From assembly GCA_000310025.1 (NCBI GenBank), contig FN649758.1:88572-152571 (forward strand): a stretch of DNA of 64,000 bases, read 5' to 3'. Below are positions 1-11,829 of this stretch, piece by piece. This DNA is from Ectocarpus siliculosus. Lineage: Eukaryota; Sar; Phaeophyceae; Ectocarpales; Ectocarpaceae. Under the pieces are notes generated by a model, which had not been told where the DNA came from, did not search any database, and saw only the letters and a list, made by a program, of their open reading frames with translations. The translations under genes were made by a program, and so were the position numbers. Positions within the stretch are counted from its first letter, which is position 1, and each line of letters starts with the position of its first letter.

Positions 1-1630
1 CGACACAATAGCGTGTAACAGCCAACATTTGTGACAAACAAATCTACCGACGGTCGCAAGCATATCGGCGTATGCTAAAGGCAGAGTCTGCTGCGGGCAA
101 AACATCGGCGTGTCTCGCAGGGATTTCGTCATGATGCAACGGCTTGTGAAATGATGGCTATACAAAGACGTGTAACAGCCAACATTTGTGACAAACAAAT
201 CTACTGACGGTCGCAAGCATATCGGCGTATGCTAAAGGCAGAGTCTGCTGCGGGCAAAACATCGGCGTGTCTCGCAGGGATTTCGTCATGAGGCAACTGC
301 TTGTGAAATGATGGCTATACAAAGGCGTGTAACAGCCAACATTTGTGACAAACAAATCTACTGACGGTCGCAAGCATATCGGCGTATGCTATAGGCAGAG
401 TCTGCTGCGGGCAAAACATCGGCGTGTCTCGCAGGGATTTCGTCATGAGGCAACTGCTTGTGAAATGATGGCTACACAATAGCGTGTAACAGCCAACATT
501 TGTGACAAACAAATCTACCGACGGTCGCAAGCATATCGGCGTATGCTAAAGGCAGAGTCTGCTGCGGGCAAAACATCGGCGTGTCTCGCAGAGATTTCGT
601 CATGAGGCAACTGCTTGTGCAATGATGGCTATACAAAGGCGTGTAACAGCCAACATTTGTGACAAACAAATCTACTGACGGTCGCAAGCATATCGGCGTA
701 TGCTATAGGCAGAGTCTGCTGCGGGCAAAACATCGAGCGTGTCTCGCAGGGATTTCGTCATGAGGCAACTGCTTGTGAAATGATGGCTATACAAAGACGT
801 GTAACAGCCAACATTTGTGACAAACAAATCTACTGACGGTCGCAAGCATATCGGCGTATGCTAAAGGCAGAGTCTGCTGCGGGCAAAACATCGGCGTGTC
901 TCGCAGGGATTTCGTCATGAGGCCAACTGCTTGTGCAATGATGGCTATACAAAGACGTGTAACAGCCAACATTTGTGACAAACAAATCTACTGACGGTCG
1001 CAAGCATATCGGCGTATGCTATAGGCAGAGTCTGCTGCGGGCAAAACATCGGCGTGTCTCGCAGGGATTTCGTCATGAGGCAACTGCTTGTGAAATGATG
1101 GCTATACAAAGACGTGTAACAGCCAACATTTGTGACAAACAAATCTACCGACGGTCGCAAGCATATCGGCGTATGCTAAAGGCAGAGTCTGCTGCGGGCA
1201 AAACATCGGCGTGTCTTGCAGGAATTTCGTCATGAGGCAACTGCTTGTGCATGATGGCTACACAATAGCGTGTAACAGTCCAACATTTGTGACAAACAAA
1301 TCTACCGACGTCGCAAGCATATCGGCGTATGCTAAAGGCAGAGAGAGTCTGCTGCGGGCAAAACATCGGCGTGTCTCGCAGGGATTTCGTCATGATGCAA
1401 CTGCTTGTGAAATGATGGCTATACAAAGACGTGTAACAGCCAACATTTGTGACAAACAAATCTACTGACGGTCGCAAGCATATCGGCGTATGCTAAAGGC
1501 AGAATCTGCTGCGGGCAAAACATCGGCGTGTCTCGCAGGGATTTCGTCATGAGGCAACTGCTTGTGCAATGATGGCTACACAATGGCGTGTAACAGCCAA
1601 CATTTGTGACAAACAAATCTACCGACGGTC
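1..1630. repeat. 157-bp satellite array (about 10.4 copies)
   Basis: The same unit recurs head to tail. The landmark gtgtaacagcc falls at 13, 170, 327, 484, 641 and about 799, 957, 1115, 1271, 1432 and 1587, so the period is 157 bp. Copies differ by scattered substitutions and small indels: an extra base near 735, a 4-base insertion near 1343, and one lost base near 1311. 157 is not a multiple of three, and the short ORFs on both strands restart in each unit, so this is not coding. The array continues beyond the left edge and decays at about 1630, where the motif is followed by unrelated sequence. Confidence 0.95.
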
Positions 1631-2412
1631 CGACACCAGAATGTAACAGCCAACAACGGAGCGGTGAGGCATAGACTAACAACCTCATCGGTGCGTGTGG
1701 GAGTACATCCGAAGTATTTTCTCAAAGGCTTCAGTATTAGTGAGGGTATTGTGGGAAAATATGCAGTAGACAACCCTTCAACTGTATGTGAGTGTGCAGC
1801 GGGCATCGGTGAAATGACCACACCGCGGTAACAGCCAGAAGGTGTAACCGTAGTCACGGACAACAACAAGCTGTGCGTGTGTGTTGCCGCAGCTGCCACT
1901 ACAGATGGAGGGAACTATGGACGGGCTACGTACATATGTATGCCACCAATCATTCATGATGTTTCGTAAGGTATGACATACGATGTGAGGACCGGGCAAC
2001 AGCGGCAGGCCTTTATCAATAGAGCGGCAACATGAAACACCAGATAGCCATGGTTGGTTGTTGTGGGCACGCATTCTGTTAGTGTCCGCAGAATACATAC
2101 TTCAGTATATATGTACACATGTAGATCCGTGCCAAGAAGGGCTTCGAATTTTTTTTTTTTTTTTTTTTTTCGACGTGCATACAGTACACATGCACCCCCG
2201 ACATCGAAGTGTGAACCACCAGTATGGTACGACCAGACCTTCATCGCAGTCTTCTAAAGAGAAGCGCGTGTAGCTCGTCCTCAGATGCACGAGAGGGCGT
2301 GAGGATTCGCACAACCTAACAACAACAACAACAACAACAACAACAGAAATGTGCCCCCTTTTTTTTTTTTTTTTTTTGAACACTTTCATCACTTTCCAAC
2401 ACTTGGCATATT
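1631..2412. other. Non-genic spacer with poly-T runs
   Basis: No gene is recognised here. The stretch holds two long T runs (about 2150-2170 and 2360-2377) and an (AAC)n microsatellite. The ORFs across it are short and composed of homopolymer residues. Confidence 0.5.
2318..2345. repeat. (AAC)n microsatellite
   Basis: About nine perfect AAC units lie just before a T run. The LINE at 52.9-56.1 kb ends in a similar (CAA)n tract, so this could be the tail of a lost LINE copy, but no LINE sequence is visible beside it. Confidence 0.8.
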
Positions 2413-3276
2413 TTATAGAATATTGAATATTGAGCAGCGCACCTCTGGTTTTGCGTGCGCTCGAGTCAGCAGAGCGATCAGCTCGCGGTCGTCCCTCTCG
2501 TGCGGGCTCTCCGCCCTCCCGCTGCTGTCGCTCGGCCCCCCACTCAGGTCAATCTGTGCTTGCATTCGCTGCGCCAGCTCCGCATCAGATAAGTACGTCG
2601 CCGGGGCGGCGGCCGGGGCGACAGCAGCCGCCGGTGGCGCTGCCGTCGCGGACCGCGCCGCCGAACCTCCGAAGTGAGCAGGCAGAACAACGTCCTCTAC
2701 TGCTTCCAGCAGCACACAGCCTTCTGACTGCAAGAGGCGGCCATGGCGGAGCGCGAGTTCCACCGTGTACTCGGCCAAGAGCTTCTTCGCCTCGGCCTGG
2801 CGATAGGCAACGGACTTGTCGCCCGCCCGCGAAGTGGCCACCTCCCTGGCGCGCGCCAAAACTGCCGTGTAGGTCTCCGCCCCGGCAAGGGGCGGCAGCC
2901 GAGTGGCCACCTCACCCAAACGGAGGACCAACTCCTCCACAGTGCCCTGATCGCAACCGAGCCGGTTGCGGTCGAACACCCGCCCAAGGTCCAGCGTTGC
3001 CCCGGCTCCCGGCACCAGCGCCGTGTAGCACGGCAGAGCGTAGGCCGCCGTGGTCGCGTCCACAAACGCGGCCGTCTGGCGGTCGGGCCGGGGAGGCAGC
3101 CCAGGTGGAGGCGGGGAAAGCGGTCCCATCGGCGCGCTGGCAGCCGCTGGAGCCGCGGCAGCCGCCGCCGGGGCAGCAGCCGCTGAGGAAGAAGGCGCCG
3201 CCGCTGAGGAAGCCGTTGTAGGAGAAGCAGCCGCCGAAGCCGCCGCCGTGGCGCGCCGCGTGTTGCGAGGCGGCAT
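2413..3276 (-). CDS. Hypothetical Ala/Pro-rich protein, 287 aa
   Basis: This is a single uninterrupted frame from an ATG at 3274-3276 to a stop at 2413. It is far more GC-rich than the flanking DNA. Residues 1 to about 48 are Ala/Ser/Thr low complexity, and a Pro-rich stretch follows. The core at about 65-205 looks folded and helical, with an acidic/Leu-rich segment around VEELVLRLGEVATRLPP and a basic/Leu segment containing KKLLAEYTVELALRHGRLL. A second Ala/Pro linker precedes a charged C-terminus rich in Glu and Arg. There is no signal peptide or membrane segment. I do not recognise the family. It could be a host gene or the gag-like ORF of an unrecognised element. The open frame and shift in composition favour real coding. 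GC-rich DNA also leaves frames open by chance, as the opposite strand shows. Confidence 0.5.
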   Translation of the reverse strand: MPPRNTRRATAAASAAASPTTASSAAAPSSSAAAAPAAAAAAPAAASAPMGPLSPPPPGLPPRPDRQTAAFVDATTAAYALPCYTALVPGAGATLDLGRVFDRNRLGCDQGTVEELVLRLGEVATRLPPLAGAETYTAVLARAREVATSRAGDKSVAYRQAEAKKLLAEYTVELALRHGRLLQSEGCVLLEAVEDVVLPAHFGGSAARSATAAPPAAAVAPAAAPATYLSDAELAQRMQAQIDLSGGPSDSSGRAESPHERDDRELIALLTRAHAKPEVRCSIFNIL

Positions 3277-3287
3277 GTTACGACTCT

Positions 3288-3298
3288 CAAATATATCC
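3288..3298 (-). promoter_or_regulatory. Possible TATA-like box upstream of the 287-aa ORF
   Basis: On the minus strand the sequence gatatatttg lies about 15-25 nt upstream of the ATG at 3276, in otherwise GC-rich DNA. This is closer to the start codon than a usual TATA box, so the assignment is weak. Confidence 0.2.
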
Positions 3299-3362
3299 CT
3301 TCTCCTCGATAGCTCCGGCGTATTTCGGGAGAGAAAAGGGGGACTGAACTAGGTGGGGTCAT

Positions 3363-4665
3363 TTTCCAACATCCTTTCTGGAATATCTGACTCTTCTCGA
3401 TTTCGTTCCGAAATCTAGATGCGTCTCAAATCCGAGATTACCCCAGTATAGCCAACGGCTGTGGGTCAGGGCGAGCTGTACTGCTGCCACTTCCAGCTCG
3501 TCTATTCGCGCCCGTGGTGCCAACACTAGACTAAAAAACATTTATCAAACGGAGTAGTCTATGGCATCGAACTCAGGTATGAGGGTATAAGGCCAATCAA
3601 GAGCAGAAAGAGAAAGTTTGGGTTGTTCGTAGGCGAGACGAAGTCACCGGACCGCAGTCAGGTGTCAAGAGGAAGCGGTGGGTACAGCTGCTATGGTGGA
3701 GTTGCGGTCGTGTCGAGCGACGTTAATGCCTGATGTGTGGGCAAACAGTAAGAGTAATACGTACATCCATTGCAATGCCCTCCCTGCAGATATAAGAGAC
3801 ATGATTGTTAAGACGAAACCGTCAGGAGTACATACACTCTACACCTTGTGGAGAGTGGAGAAGCGCGGCGTCGTGTACGTACGTCGTTGTGTAGTCGTTC
3901 ATTGTTCCGCTTTGCAACCTGGCTTGACGAAGAACAAAATCGGCCCAACGATCAATTATTGTTTTTTTCCTCAACGTGCGCACCTGACAGGATCCATTCT
4001 TTGCGGTTCCTTATGACTTTTAACCAAGACAGATATCGCGGGATCAATTGACCCTCGTCGGGACACCCCTCCTCTCTCAACTCTAGGAAGAACTGCGACC
4101 ATTGCGTCGTGAAGGGGTCAGTGGGCAGGATGAGTAGGACAGGAAGAGAGTTGTGTTTGCCCCAATTGATGCCATTTTGCTGCCCGCTATTTACTGTACA
4201 GCAGTGTACTGTAGTCCATGTTGGAGCCCTGGTATCCCAGTAGCTTCCGTGTCGCCCGCAAATTCTGCAACAACTCACGCCAGAAAACAGCACGGTACGC
4301 GTTGTCGGAAATAGATGTGTTTATTGCTAACATTTGTTCCTGCAGACCATGAATCTGCCCTAATGAGGTCACGTAGCTCTCGCTTCCACAGTTAGACATC
4401 TTGTGCCCACGTGTCCACAACGTCAGCGACGAGGCTGCCGTCGCTTCTGCTTTTCATACTGCTACAGTGTGCTCTTGGGTTTGTTGACACTGATGCCTAC
4501 AGCAGTTTCTATGCTTGATGTGCACATCGTACAGTATTCTGTTGTTGTGGGGCACGAAATATGGCGGGTCACTCAGTCAGGTGAGGCAATTTTCGGAATC
4601 AGTCCCACAGTAGTGCGCGCAACTGATTGCCTGAGGTATAAACCAGCAGATGATAGCCGGGGGTA
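3363..4665. other. No recognisable gene
   Basis: Only short ORFs without family resemblance occur on both strands. No repeat structure was seen. Confidence 0.4.
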
Positions 4666-4667
4666 CT

Positions 4668-5292
4668 CTCTTCACATACATAGCGTTGGCTGGTGTCAAT
4701 GACCGAAAAAAATGTTTATGTTGTGCTCTTGCCGCTACATAAGAAATGTCCAGCGCCATTGGGCAATAACCGCCCAGTCATGCCGCAAGTATGAGGTTGA
4801 GTGCGTCTTCTCTGGCCGGCGGAAGCCGGAGCTCGTGGCAAAACAGGTTGGAGGACTCCTGGCCTCACCGACAGCGAGATCTATCACCCAGGGCGGAGGA
4901 GCAAACCGTACCCTGGACGAACCTGCGACAGCGGCCACGGGGCGCGCATCGTCGTAAAGGCCTGTAACTGTACGGGATCTATACATTAGGCTATAGATCC
5001 CGTACCGTTACAGGGGTGGACGACGATGCGCGCCCCGTGGCCGCTGTCGCAGGTTCATCGAGTGTGCTGCTTGCTCCTCCGCCCTGGGTGATAGATCTCG
5101 CTGTCGGTGAGGCCAGGAATCCTCCAACCTGTTTTGCCGCGAGCTCCGGCTTCCGCCGGCCAGAGAAGAGGGAAGACGCACTCAGCTCCGTACTTGCGGC
5201 ACAAGGGCGGTTATTGCCCAACGGCTGTGAACATTCGATCTGTAGCGGCAAGAACACAACGCAAGCATTTCTTCGGCCGTTGACACCGGAAA
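4668..5292. repeat. Foldback: two ~290-bp units head to head
   Basis: The sequence from about 4690 to 4985 returns as its reverse complement from about 4992 to 5292. The arms share gtgctcttgccgctaca, the ggcggaagccggagctcg segment, the ctcaccgacagcgagatct segment and ccacggggcgcgcatcgtcg. The centre is near 4988, where gggatctatacattaggctatagatccc forms the tip. The mirrored ORFs on the two strands are a consequence of the inverted repeat. The arms differ by several substitutions and small indels. The unit also occurs once more at about 5902-6215. Confidence 0.85.
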
Positions 5293-5901
5293 AATCTACG
5301 TTGACGAGTGGGTTTGGCTATCAGTGCCCCACGCATTTGGAAGACCGATATGAGGGGTCTAGGAAAAACTAACACGTACCTAAAAGAATTGAGGTGCGAA
5401 AGCATCCGTGAGACTCTCGTAATTAGAGTTCGAATAGCACATCGGAAATCTTTGGCTCGTGTTTTGAAAAACGTTTCAGCCCTATTTCCACAACCGCAGA
5501 AGGCGCTTCACCCCACCAAAACCGCATCACTCAACAAATAATACGGCAACCCAAAAGCAATACATGGTAAGACTTCATTCAGAACAAAATTGGATTATTT
5601 CTGAGCCCCGTGGGGTGCACCTTACGGAAGGGTGGAAGGAAATGGAAACCTCTTCTCCATAAGTTTCGCCTCCAAGAAATTGTTCGTGGGGCAACATGAT
5701 GATAACGCAAGATGTACGGGCGTGATTTCGAAAACGAATTACGGAAAAACGTCTGCCGACATTGGGGGGATAATTGTTTGTATCTCACTATACCCACTGC
5801 GATTGCGTGCTCTCCATTCTCTCGATCTCTGGTTCGAGTCTTCCACCCCGCTGTTTTGGTAATGTTTCCTGTATATTCAGTTGATTTTGACATTTTCCCA
5901 G

Positions 5902-6215
5902 TATGTATCTCTTGCATTGGCCTGCGTCAATGACCGACGAAGTGCTTGCGTTGTGCTCTTGCCGCTACAGATCGAAAGTTCACAGCCGTGTGGCAATAAC
6001 CGCCGTTGTTGAGACATGCCCCAAGTATGGAGCTGAGTACGTCTTCCCTCTTCTCTGCCCGGCGGAAGCCGAGGCCCGTGCAAAACGGGCTGTAGGAGTC
6101 CTGGCCTCACCGAGAGCGAGATCTACCACCCAGGGCGGAGGATCAAGCACCGCACTCGGCGAACCTGCACCGTCGGCCATGGGACGCGCATTGTCGTCCA
6201 CCGCTACCGGATTTT
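5902..6215 (+). repeat. Third, single copy of the 4.7-kb foldback unit
   Basis: Homology to the left arm of the foldback starts near gtatctcttgc and runs through gtcaatgaccga, the conserved gtgctcttgccgctacag, cggaagccgaggcc, ctcaccgagagcgagatct and acccagggcggagga, ending near 6215. It is more diverged than the two arms are from each other. It contains no transposase. Confidence 0.75.
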
Positions 6216-9065
6216 CACGTAAAGCTTCTACTGGACGCCCGCTTGAACCCAACTCCCTAGGAAACCTTGGCAGTGGCCACTACGCACCTCGGCTAGAAAC
6301 AAGCTCCGTCCACTCTCATCACACAAGATGCTCGTGTATCCGAGATCCTCGCGGTTTCTCCCTTTTCCCAACCGGCCCAACGTACGCCACCACTACAATC
6401 GATATCTAAGCGTTTGACTAAATCTCTTTGCTGACCTTCATGCCTCCAGCCTCCTGCACACGCCGTCACATAACTTCCACGACCAAAGAACCCCTTCCTA
6501 TCTACTCCTACAACGGTTGCAGCTGGAGCCGAATGAAAACAACGTCCGTTGTTGTTTATTGGCTTAGACTACACTCGCGAGTGATTGACAAACGTTCTTG
6601 TAGACGAGTCATACTGAGTTTCCGCACGGAATGGAAACGCGTCGGATGTATTGACGTGTCATGCGATTGCTACGTCGAATGAAGATATAGCCTAGATTAC
6701 AACAGAGAAATTGTTTTCACCCGCCCCTCTCAACCCTGCTCACTTTCCCAGGCTCTTCGTGAATCAGGGCAAGTTGGTTCGCCATCCGCCCTCGATACGA
6801 CAGACGAACTTGCCTCCGAGCGGACAACGGCATGTTGTTGAGTTGTGTAGGTTCTTTACCTCACGGACCATTTGGTGTGGACATGGTTAGATGAAAAGAG
6901 GCGGTACTCTAAGGGCTGCTACGCAATAGAGACTGCTTGATCACGTTACGCCACATGGTATAGGTGAAGACACTGACGTCCGATGAACGTTGGTGTGAAT
7001 ATTTTGTGTATCGCCTGCACAAGGACTACTTGCGGATGATGGCTGTCTGGACAATCTTTCTATTCAGTGCCGACCTTCGCTCGCGTGATACGAATTTCCA
7101 CGAGGAAAGGTCCGGTGCAGCACAGAACGTGGTCCCTCATGCAAGCGCCGACAACAGCAGGCATCGGAAGCGGTTGAAGGCGGCCACGCACGCGCCATCA
7201 GTGACGAGTTGACAGTCAGGTGGGATTTCGCGCACTGTGGCAATACCGTTATAAATGTCTGGTTCCGACAACGCCTACAAACAATATTAATAATCATTCG
7301 TATCTCGTGGAGAAATATTTCAAAGCAAAGCAATACCATGGAGGGCAGTGTTGGCGGAGACGGGGTACGTCTGTAAAGCCGGGCTGCAGCCATCCTGAAT
7401 GCAACCAACATGCCTGACAAACAGGCGCGAGGATTTGAGTCGCCGCGGTCAGCTTACACAACCACGTTGGAATGTACGCGGTTGCTGGCTCTAGAGGCAC
7501 AACGCACACCGGAGATAACTGAATTCGATCACATGGGCTCTCGCATGCTCAACTAAAAATATCGGTGAAATGGATCGATGGGCGTAATGGATTGATGGAT
7601 ATGAAGTGGATCGGGAAATATCAATGCAATAAGTCCATGGGTGAAGTGAATTGACGCCAAATATTGATCGAATGTCTTACAGATCTCGCCGCGCCAGGGG
7701 ACTGTTACACTCCTTGGCGTTTCACCAGTGAGCATTTACAACCGAAATATGAGTTGTTCCTCGTGAGAAAACTATGAAACTATGTAGGGCGAAATTGCTC
7801 CAACGTTTCACATCGCTGCACACAACGAATGAATAATATACTCGAGCGGGCTTTGGGATAGAGTACTTGCGCTGACTCTACAGGTACAACCCTAGTTTGG
7901 AGAGAACTGCAATCCATCACTAAGGGTTGACGCTTGGATGGATGGATTGGCGGAACGATGGATCTGATCGGAGGATGGATGAATGGCCTGATTGGATTGA
8001 TGAATACATCGTGGATTTTGGATGGATCAGTGAAACCATGGACGGACGAAGTGGATCAGAAGATGAAATTGATCGATTGCACTACAGTTCTCCCATCGTC
8101 AGCCTTGTGCTGTACCCCGACTGAGAAACGGTTTCAGAGGTGAACTTTTCCTCCTCGAGAAACCTGGCTCTCTTGTACGAGAAACGCCCCAAAGTCCAAC
8201 ATCGTTGCACACAAACAAACCCTCGTACACGGTGGCCAAAGGAGGTTATAACTGGTGACAAACGTCCCCGGAGGTCAGGTTGGGACGTTGGGGATCGGCC
8301 TTTGACAGCATGTAGTGTACGCTGCCAGCCCGCCCTATTGCTCGGACCAACGTCGCAATCCGTGATGCGGTGCTAGCTGCATACGTCGGCGTACAACCTG
8401 ACCCCCGCGGAGGTTGGGCACCAGTTCCAACTCCTTTTGGTGTAAGGAGACAAACAGCTAATGGGACGCTTGTGTTGTTCTCTGCTGGGCTTACTACATT
8501 ACAGGTTGGAAGTTGTGGTGTTTGGCGATGCGTGTCCACCATCATTCTGCATACCAGAGAAACGACACTGGGAAGTCTCACAAGCCTCGCTTTAGCCCGG
8601 AACAGATGTATGTCCTCGAAATTGTCCCTCTTACGCGGATCCAGTCTATCAGTTGCACGCACACTTTGGATAACTCATCACCGTCTTGCGTTCACCGCCG
8701 TCGTACGTTCAGGACTACAGCAACAGAGTATAGCCTATCAGTGACAGCGGCCAATGCGTTCAGCGTATGTTCTACTTTACAAACTTACGGGTTCCCATTG
8801 TTCGCCGCGGGTGCTCCTCAAGAGGAAAACGGGGATACTCTTTAGGGGTAGGTGGAATGTACGGAAGCATGTCGATGTACACAATACAATAACTACAGTC
8901 CTATGCATCATACTGATTAACTTGGTCCCATAAAATGCCCCTGCCGCCAAAAATGTTCCACATGCTCAACAATCAATCGTTTGACCTGTTCAATGAAATG
9001 CAATGTCAATTGTTGCCCGCATACGATGTCCGTCCTTAATCAAACGATGCTGTTAAGCCTGGAGG
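6216..9065. other. No recognisable gene; GGAT-rich low complexity
   Basis: No ORF resembles a known family. Two low-complexity patches rich in gatgga/gattga lie at about 7560-7625 and 7930-8070. A 138-aa minus-strand ORF at 8246-8662 is unexplained and probably fortuitous. Confidence 0.4.
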
Positions 9066-10085
9066 TCATGAACCTCTTCGCTCCCTGCAGTATCCCCGAA
9101 TGCCACGGCTTACCCCGCTCCACCTTCGCTGTTTCCATCCAAGTGGTTTAGGAGACTCCGAAGAAGCATGGCTCGGTGTCCGTAGATCCGGGCTCTGTCT
9201 CGAACATCTTGAGGTCGTCCTTCAGGTATATCTGCCAGGTTTGCTCCGGTTTCCCCCTTCTTGGGCCCTCCCCCCCCACCAGCCCGTCAAGCATCAGCCG
9301 TTTCGGTAGTCTCCCGTCTGGCTGCCTTGCCAATGCTCCCGGTAACAGCAGGTGCCGTTGCCGAACAGTGGCTTCCACGCTCTTCCACCCTCCCCTCTGA
9401 AACTGCCGGTAGGTGCCCTTCTTGCGTTGGTAACCGATAACTCGCAGGCGCAGCCGATGGTGCATCGCCCGCAACACCCGGTATTGTTCTTGACTTGGGG
9501 CTCATGTCATGCAGCCGTACAGCAGTTCCCCCATCGCCTCCGCCTGGAGCAGGCGACTCTTGAGTCGGAACGGTGTTCTGGGCCTGTCGAAGAGCTCGTG
9601 GCCACATCTCCAGATGCACGCCCACGCTGCTCTGCTCCGGTAAATGATCTCCCGGGTGAGGTCGCCATGTTCGTTGACGAGGCCACCTGTACCGGGATTC
9701 AGTCGTCCGGGCGTACCTCTGCCCTGCTGCCTCGATGATCAGCGGTGTCGGCGGGGAGGCGGTGGTGGGATTGTCCGCTTCTCCTTTCCGCGCATGAGGA
9801 GGGTCCCTGTCTCCTTCTCCGATACTGTCAGCCCGAACTCCCTGAACACCTCCACGATGACGGTCATCATTTTCGCCAGTCCTTCGGCAGACCTCGATAC
9901 GACGCCGGCGTCATATGGATACAGCATCCCTCATATTGCCCTCCGCTCTCGGTCAAGTGGTGTCCTCGCCCCCGCTCCCGTCTCCCCCTCCAGGTACACC
10001 AGGTTCTCCAGAACAACATCATCCTCGCTGAATCGAATGACAACGACCTCGATGACCGCGGCGAAGAAGATGTTGAACAGTAATG
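9066..10085 (-). mobile_element. LINE (non-LTR retrotransposon) fragment, RT 3' half
   Basis: Read on the minus strand, the fragment begins inside the reverse transcriptase at LLFNIFFAA (near 10085). It continues through a degenerate catalytic motif at 9912-9927, a FREFGLTVSEK segment, then the C-terminal region with RLPKRLMLDGLVGGE and FGVS, and ends near gaggttcatg at 9066. The same order and residues occur in the LINE at 52.9-56.1 kb, so both belong to one family. Where canonical RTs have YADD, this copy reads YPYD, so it cannot be active. The frame is broken several times. The 5' end is truncated, as is usual for LINEs. No microsatellite tail is visible at the 3' side. Confidence 0.8.
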
Positions 10086-10089
10086 TAAT

Positions 10090-11285
10090 ACTGACATTTT
10101 TGAATGAGATGCAACGTGTAGTCTTCGCCCGCATGCAATGCTCGCCTATCATTACTGCACAATTGAATAACATGCCAACCGACCAAAATAATCATTATGA
10201 TGCATTCGACAGTAGGTTGTAGGCAGCGAGCGAAAACGGACGTTTATCTGGGTGTTCGTACCATGTATTTCACCTTGCGATCAGCTGCATCATGTCGGAA
10301 GCGATGATATCATCTGTAAAAGATGTGATGTAGCCGAGCAAGGGGAATATTTGTGCGCCCCCAGGATCACTTCTATTGTTTCCCGCATGACACTCATCCC
10401 AGAACCGCTGGCCGAGACCGAGCCTTTGCTTCTGCGGCGGTCTATCTTTGCTTCTGCGGCGGCCTAGACGGGGGTAGCTTCAGTTCAGCATAGCTGGCTC
10501 GGCATGTTCAACAGCGTTCGTGGCATTTTTCGTTGCTTGACAAAACTGCCCAGACGATGAAAACAGTTGACGGTCCACAAAACCCTGCTTTTGGATGAGG
10601 GATTCTACAACCAGCCGTCTCCTTTATGACGTACCTTGAAACGTTTGGACGCGTGCCCACTCAGCCAGCTGCTGTATATCATGCAGTGCTTGCTGATCCC
10701 ATTTTGCTCCTCCCCATTGCACGCAATTCTGGCGTGACGCCAGTGCTTTCGGCTGTGTGCATATGAACTTCCTGCAACTTGGGCAAACGTTGGACCAAGA
10801 CAGCTTCCAGTATACTCAACGTGGAGGTCGTCCACCCAACGAGAGCGACGTTGGCGGGCGGCAATGGAAGATATATCAGTTGCGAGCTCACCTGTGAACA
10901 ATCGGCGAAGTGAGTCAGTAATGCACAACGCGTGACTCGGATCAACCACCCGCTTTTATTCTATCACGAAGCAGATTGATTGAGGAGTGCGAGTTTCGGC
11001 TGGTGTCAAAATATGGTAATTCCGGTTATGGACTCGTCTACAGTACTACCAAACCTTTGGTTGGCATTTCTAGCATTCACGCTATCGGACAAGTCGTGTT
11101 TGTGCATGGTCTGGTGTTGAAGAGTTTTGGCACGAGTATCCCGACATCTGCGGGATCTACATGCCGCGTACCAGGCTGGAAAAATCGCCTACATGTTGAA
11201 GTAGGTGCACATCGGGCACGTTTTGCAAAACAACATCGCTGGCACACCGCAGCCCTGTAACCCGTCACAAGGGTACCCAACCTCC
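10090..11285. other. No recognisable gene
   Basis: Short ORFs only. A stretch near 10720 (attgcacgcaattctggcgtga) is nearly repeated at 14940, suggesting that the repeat pair at 11.3 and 15.2 kb may extend to it on the left. Confidence 0.35.
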
Positions 11286-11289
11286 CGCA

Positions 11290-11825
11290 CATCCGTTACC
11301 CTACCGTAACTCGCTTGCTATCACAGTTTGGGGGAGCGTTCGGCCATCGTGTGTCAAGTTGAGGTTTGGTGGCCATCGCTTGTGGCGGATGCGGACACAC
11401 ATCGCCTGGATGCAGTTGGTCGCCGCTGCTGCAGCTGCTGAATCTGCTCAGAGAAACGACTAAGAAAATGTTCGTCGCCGTGCTGCGGTGGCTCGTGTTG
11501 CTGCTGGCGCTGCGGCGGCGATGACTCTGCCGCAGCATCTTTGGTGGCCCGTCTGCGGCGCCGCAAAACGTTTCCGTCCCCATGTACAAGATAGCACCAG
11601 TAGCGATCACATTCTGGAATTATGAAGAAAGTACCTGCACCGTGACGTTCAGCACACCATCGCAATTGTAGAAAAAGCCGTTTCGCAGGCATGCACGGTG
11701 ATAGTCTGTCGTTGTTTCGGGATTAGCGCGACATGGGGCGACGCCCAATATCGTTCAGGAGTGAGGAAAAAGAGGAGGTCGGCATCAAACTCGGTTTGTT
11801 AGATTGATTCTGGGCATGTTCAACC
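11290..11825. repeat. Diverged dispersed repeat, copy 1
   Basis: This segment matches 15215-15700 in order and orientation. Shared landmarks are taactcgctt, the gagcgttc...gccat segment, gtgctgcggtggctcg, a gcagctgctg cluster, gccgtttcgcagg (11677; cccgtttcgcagg in copy 2) and ttgattctgggc (11803; 15672). Divergence is high, with indels throughout. Minus-strand ORFs in both copies share a KRLFL/KRAVL motif and an AQNQS motif, so the parent may have coded on the minus strand. I do not recognise the family. Confidence 0.55.
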
Positions 11826-11829
11826 TTTC

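Noticed and set aside
158-1688. Series of ~71-aa minus-strand ORFs with near-identical sequence
   Set aside because: They are the 157-bp satellite read in one frame per unit. The period is not a multiple of three and there is no promoter or splice context.
2430-3352. Overlapping ORFs on the opposite strand and other frames of the 287-aa gene
   Set aside because: GC-rich composition opens all frames. Only the minus-strand frame has a coherent start, core and stop.
5800-5860. tRNA-like ggttcgagtc on the plus strand
   Set aside because: No cloverleaf can be formed around it.
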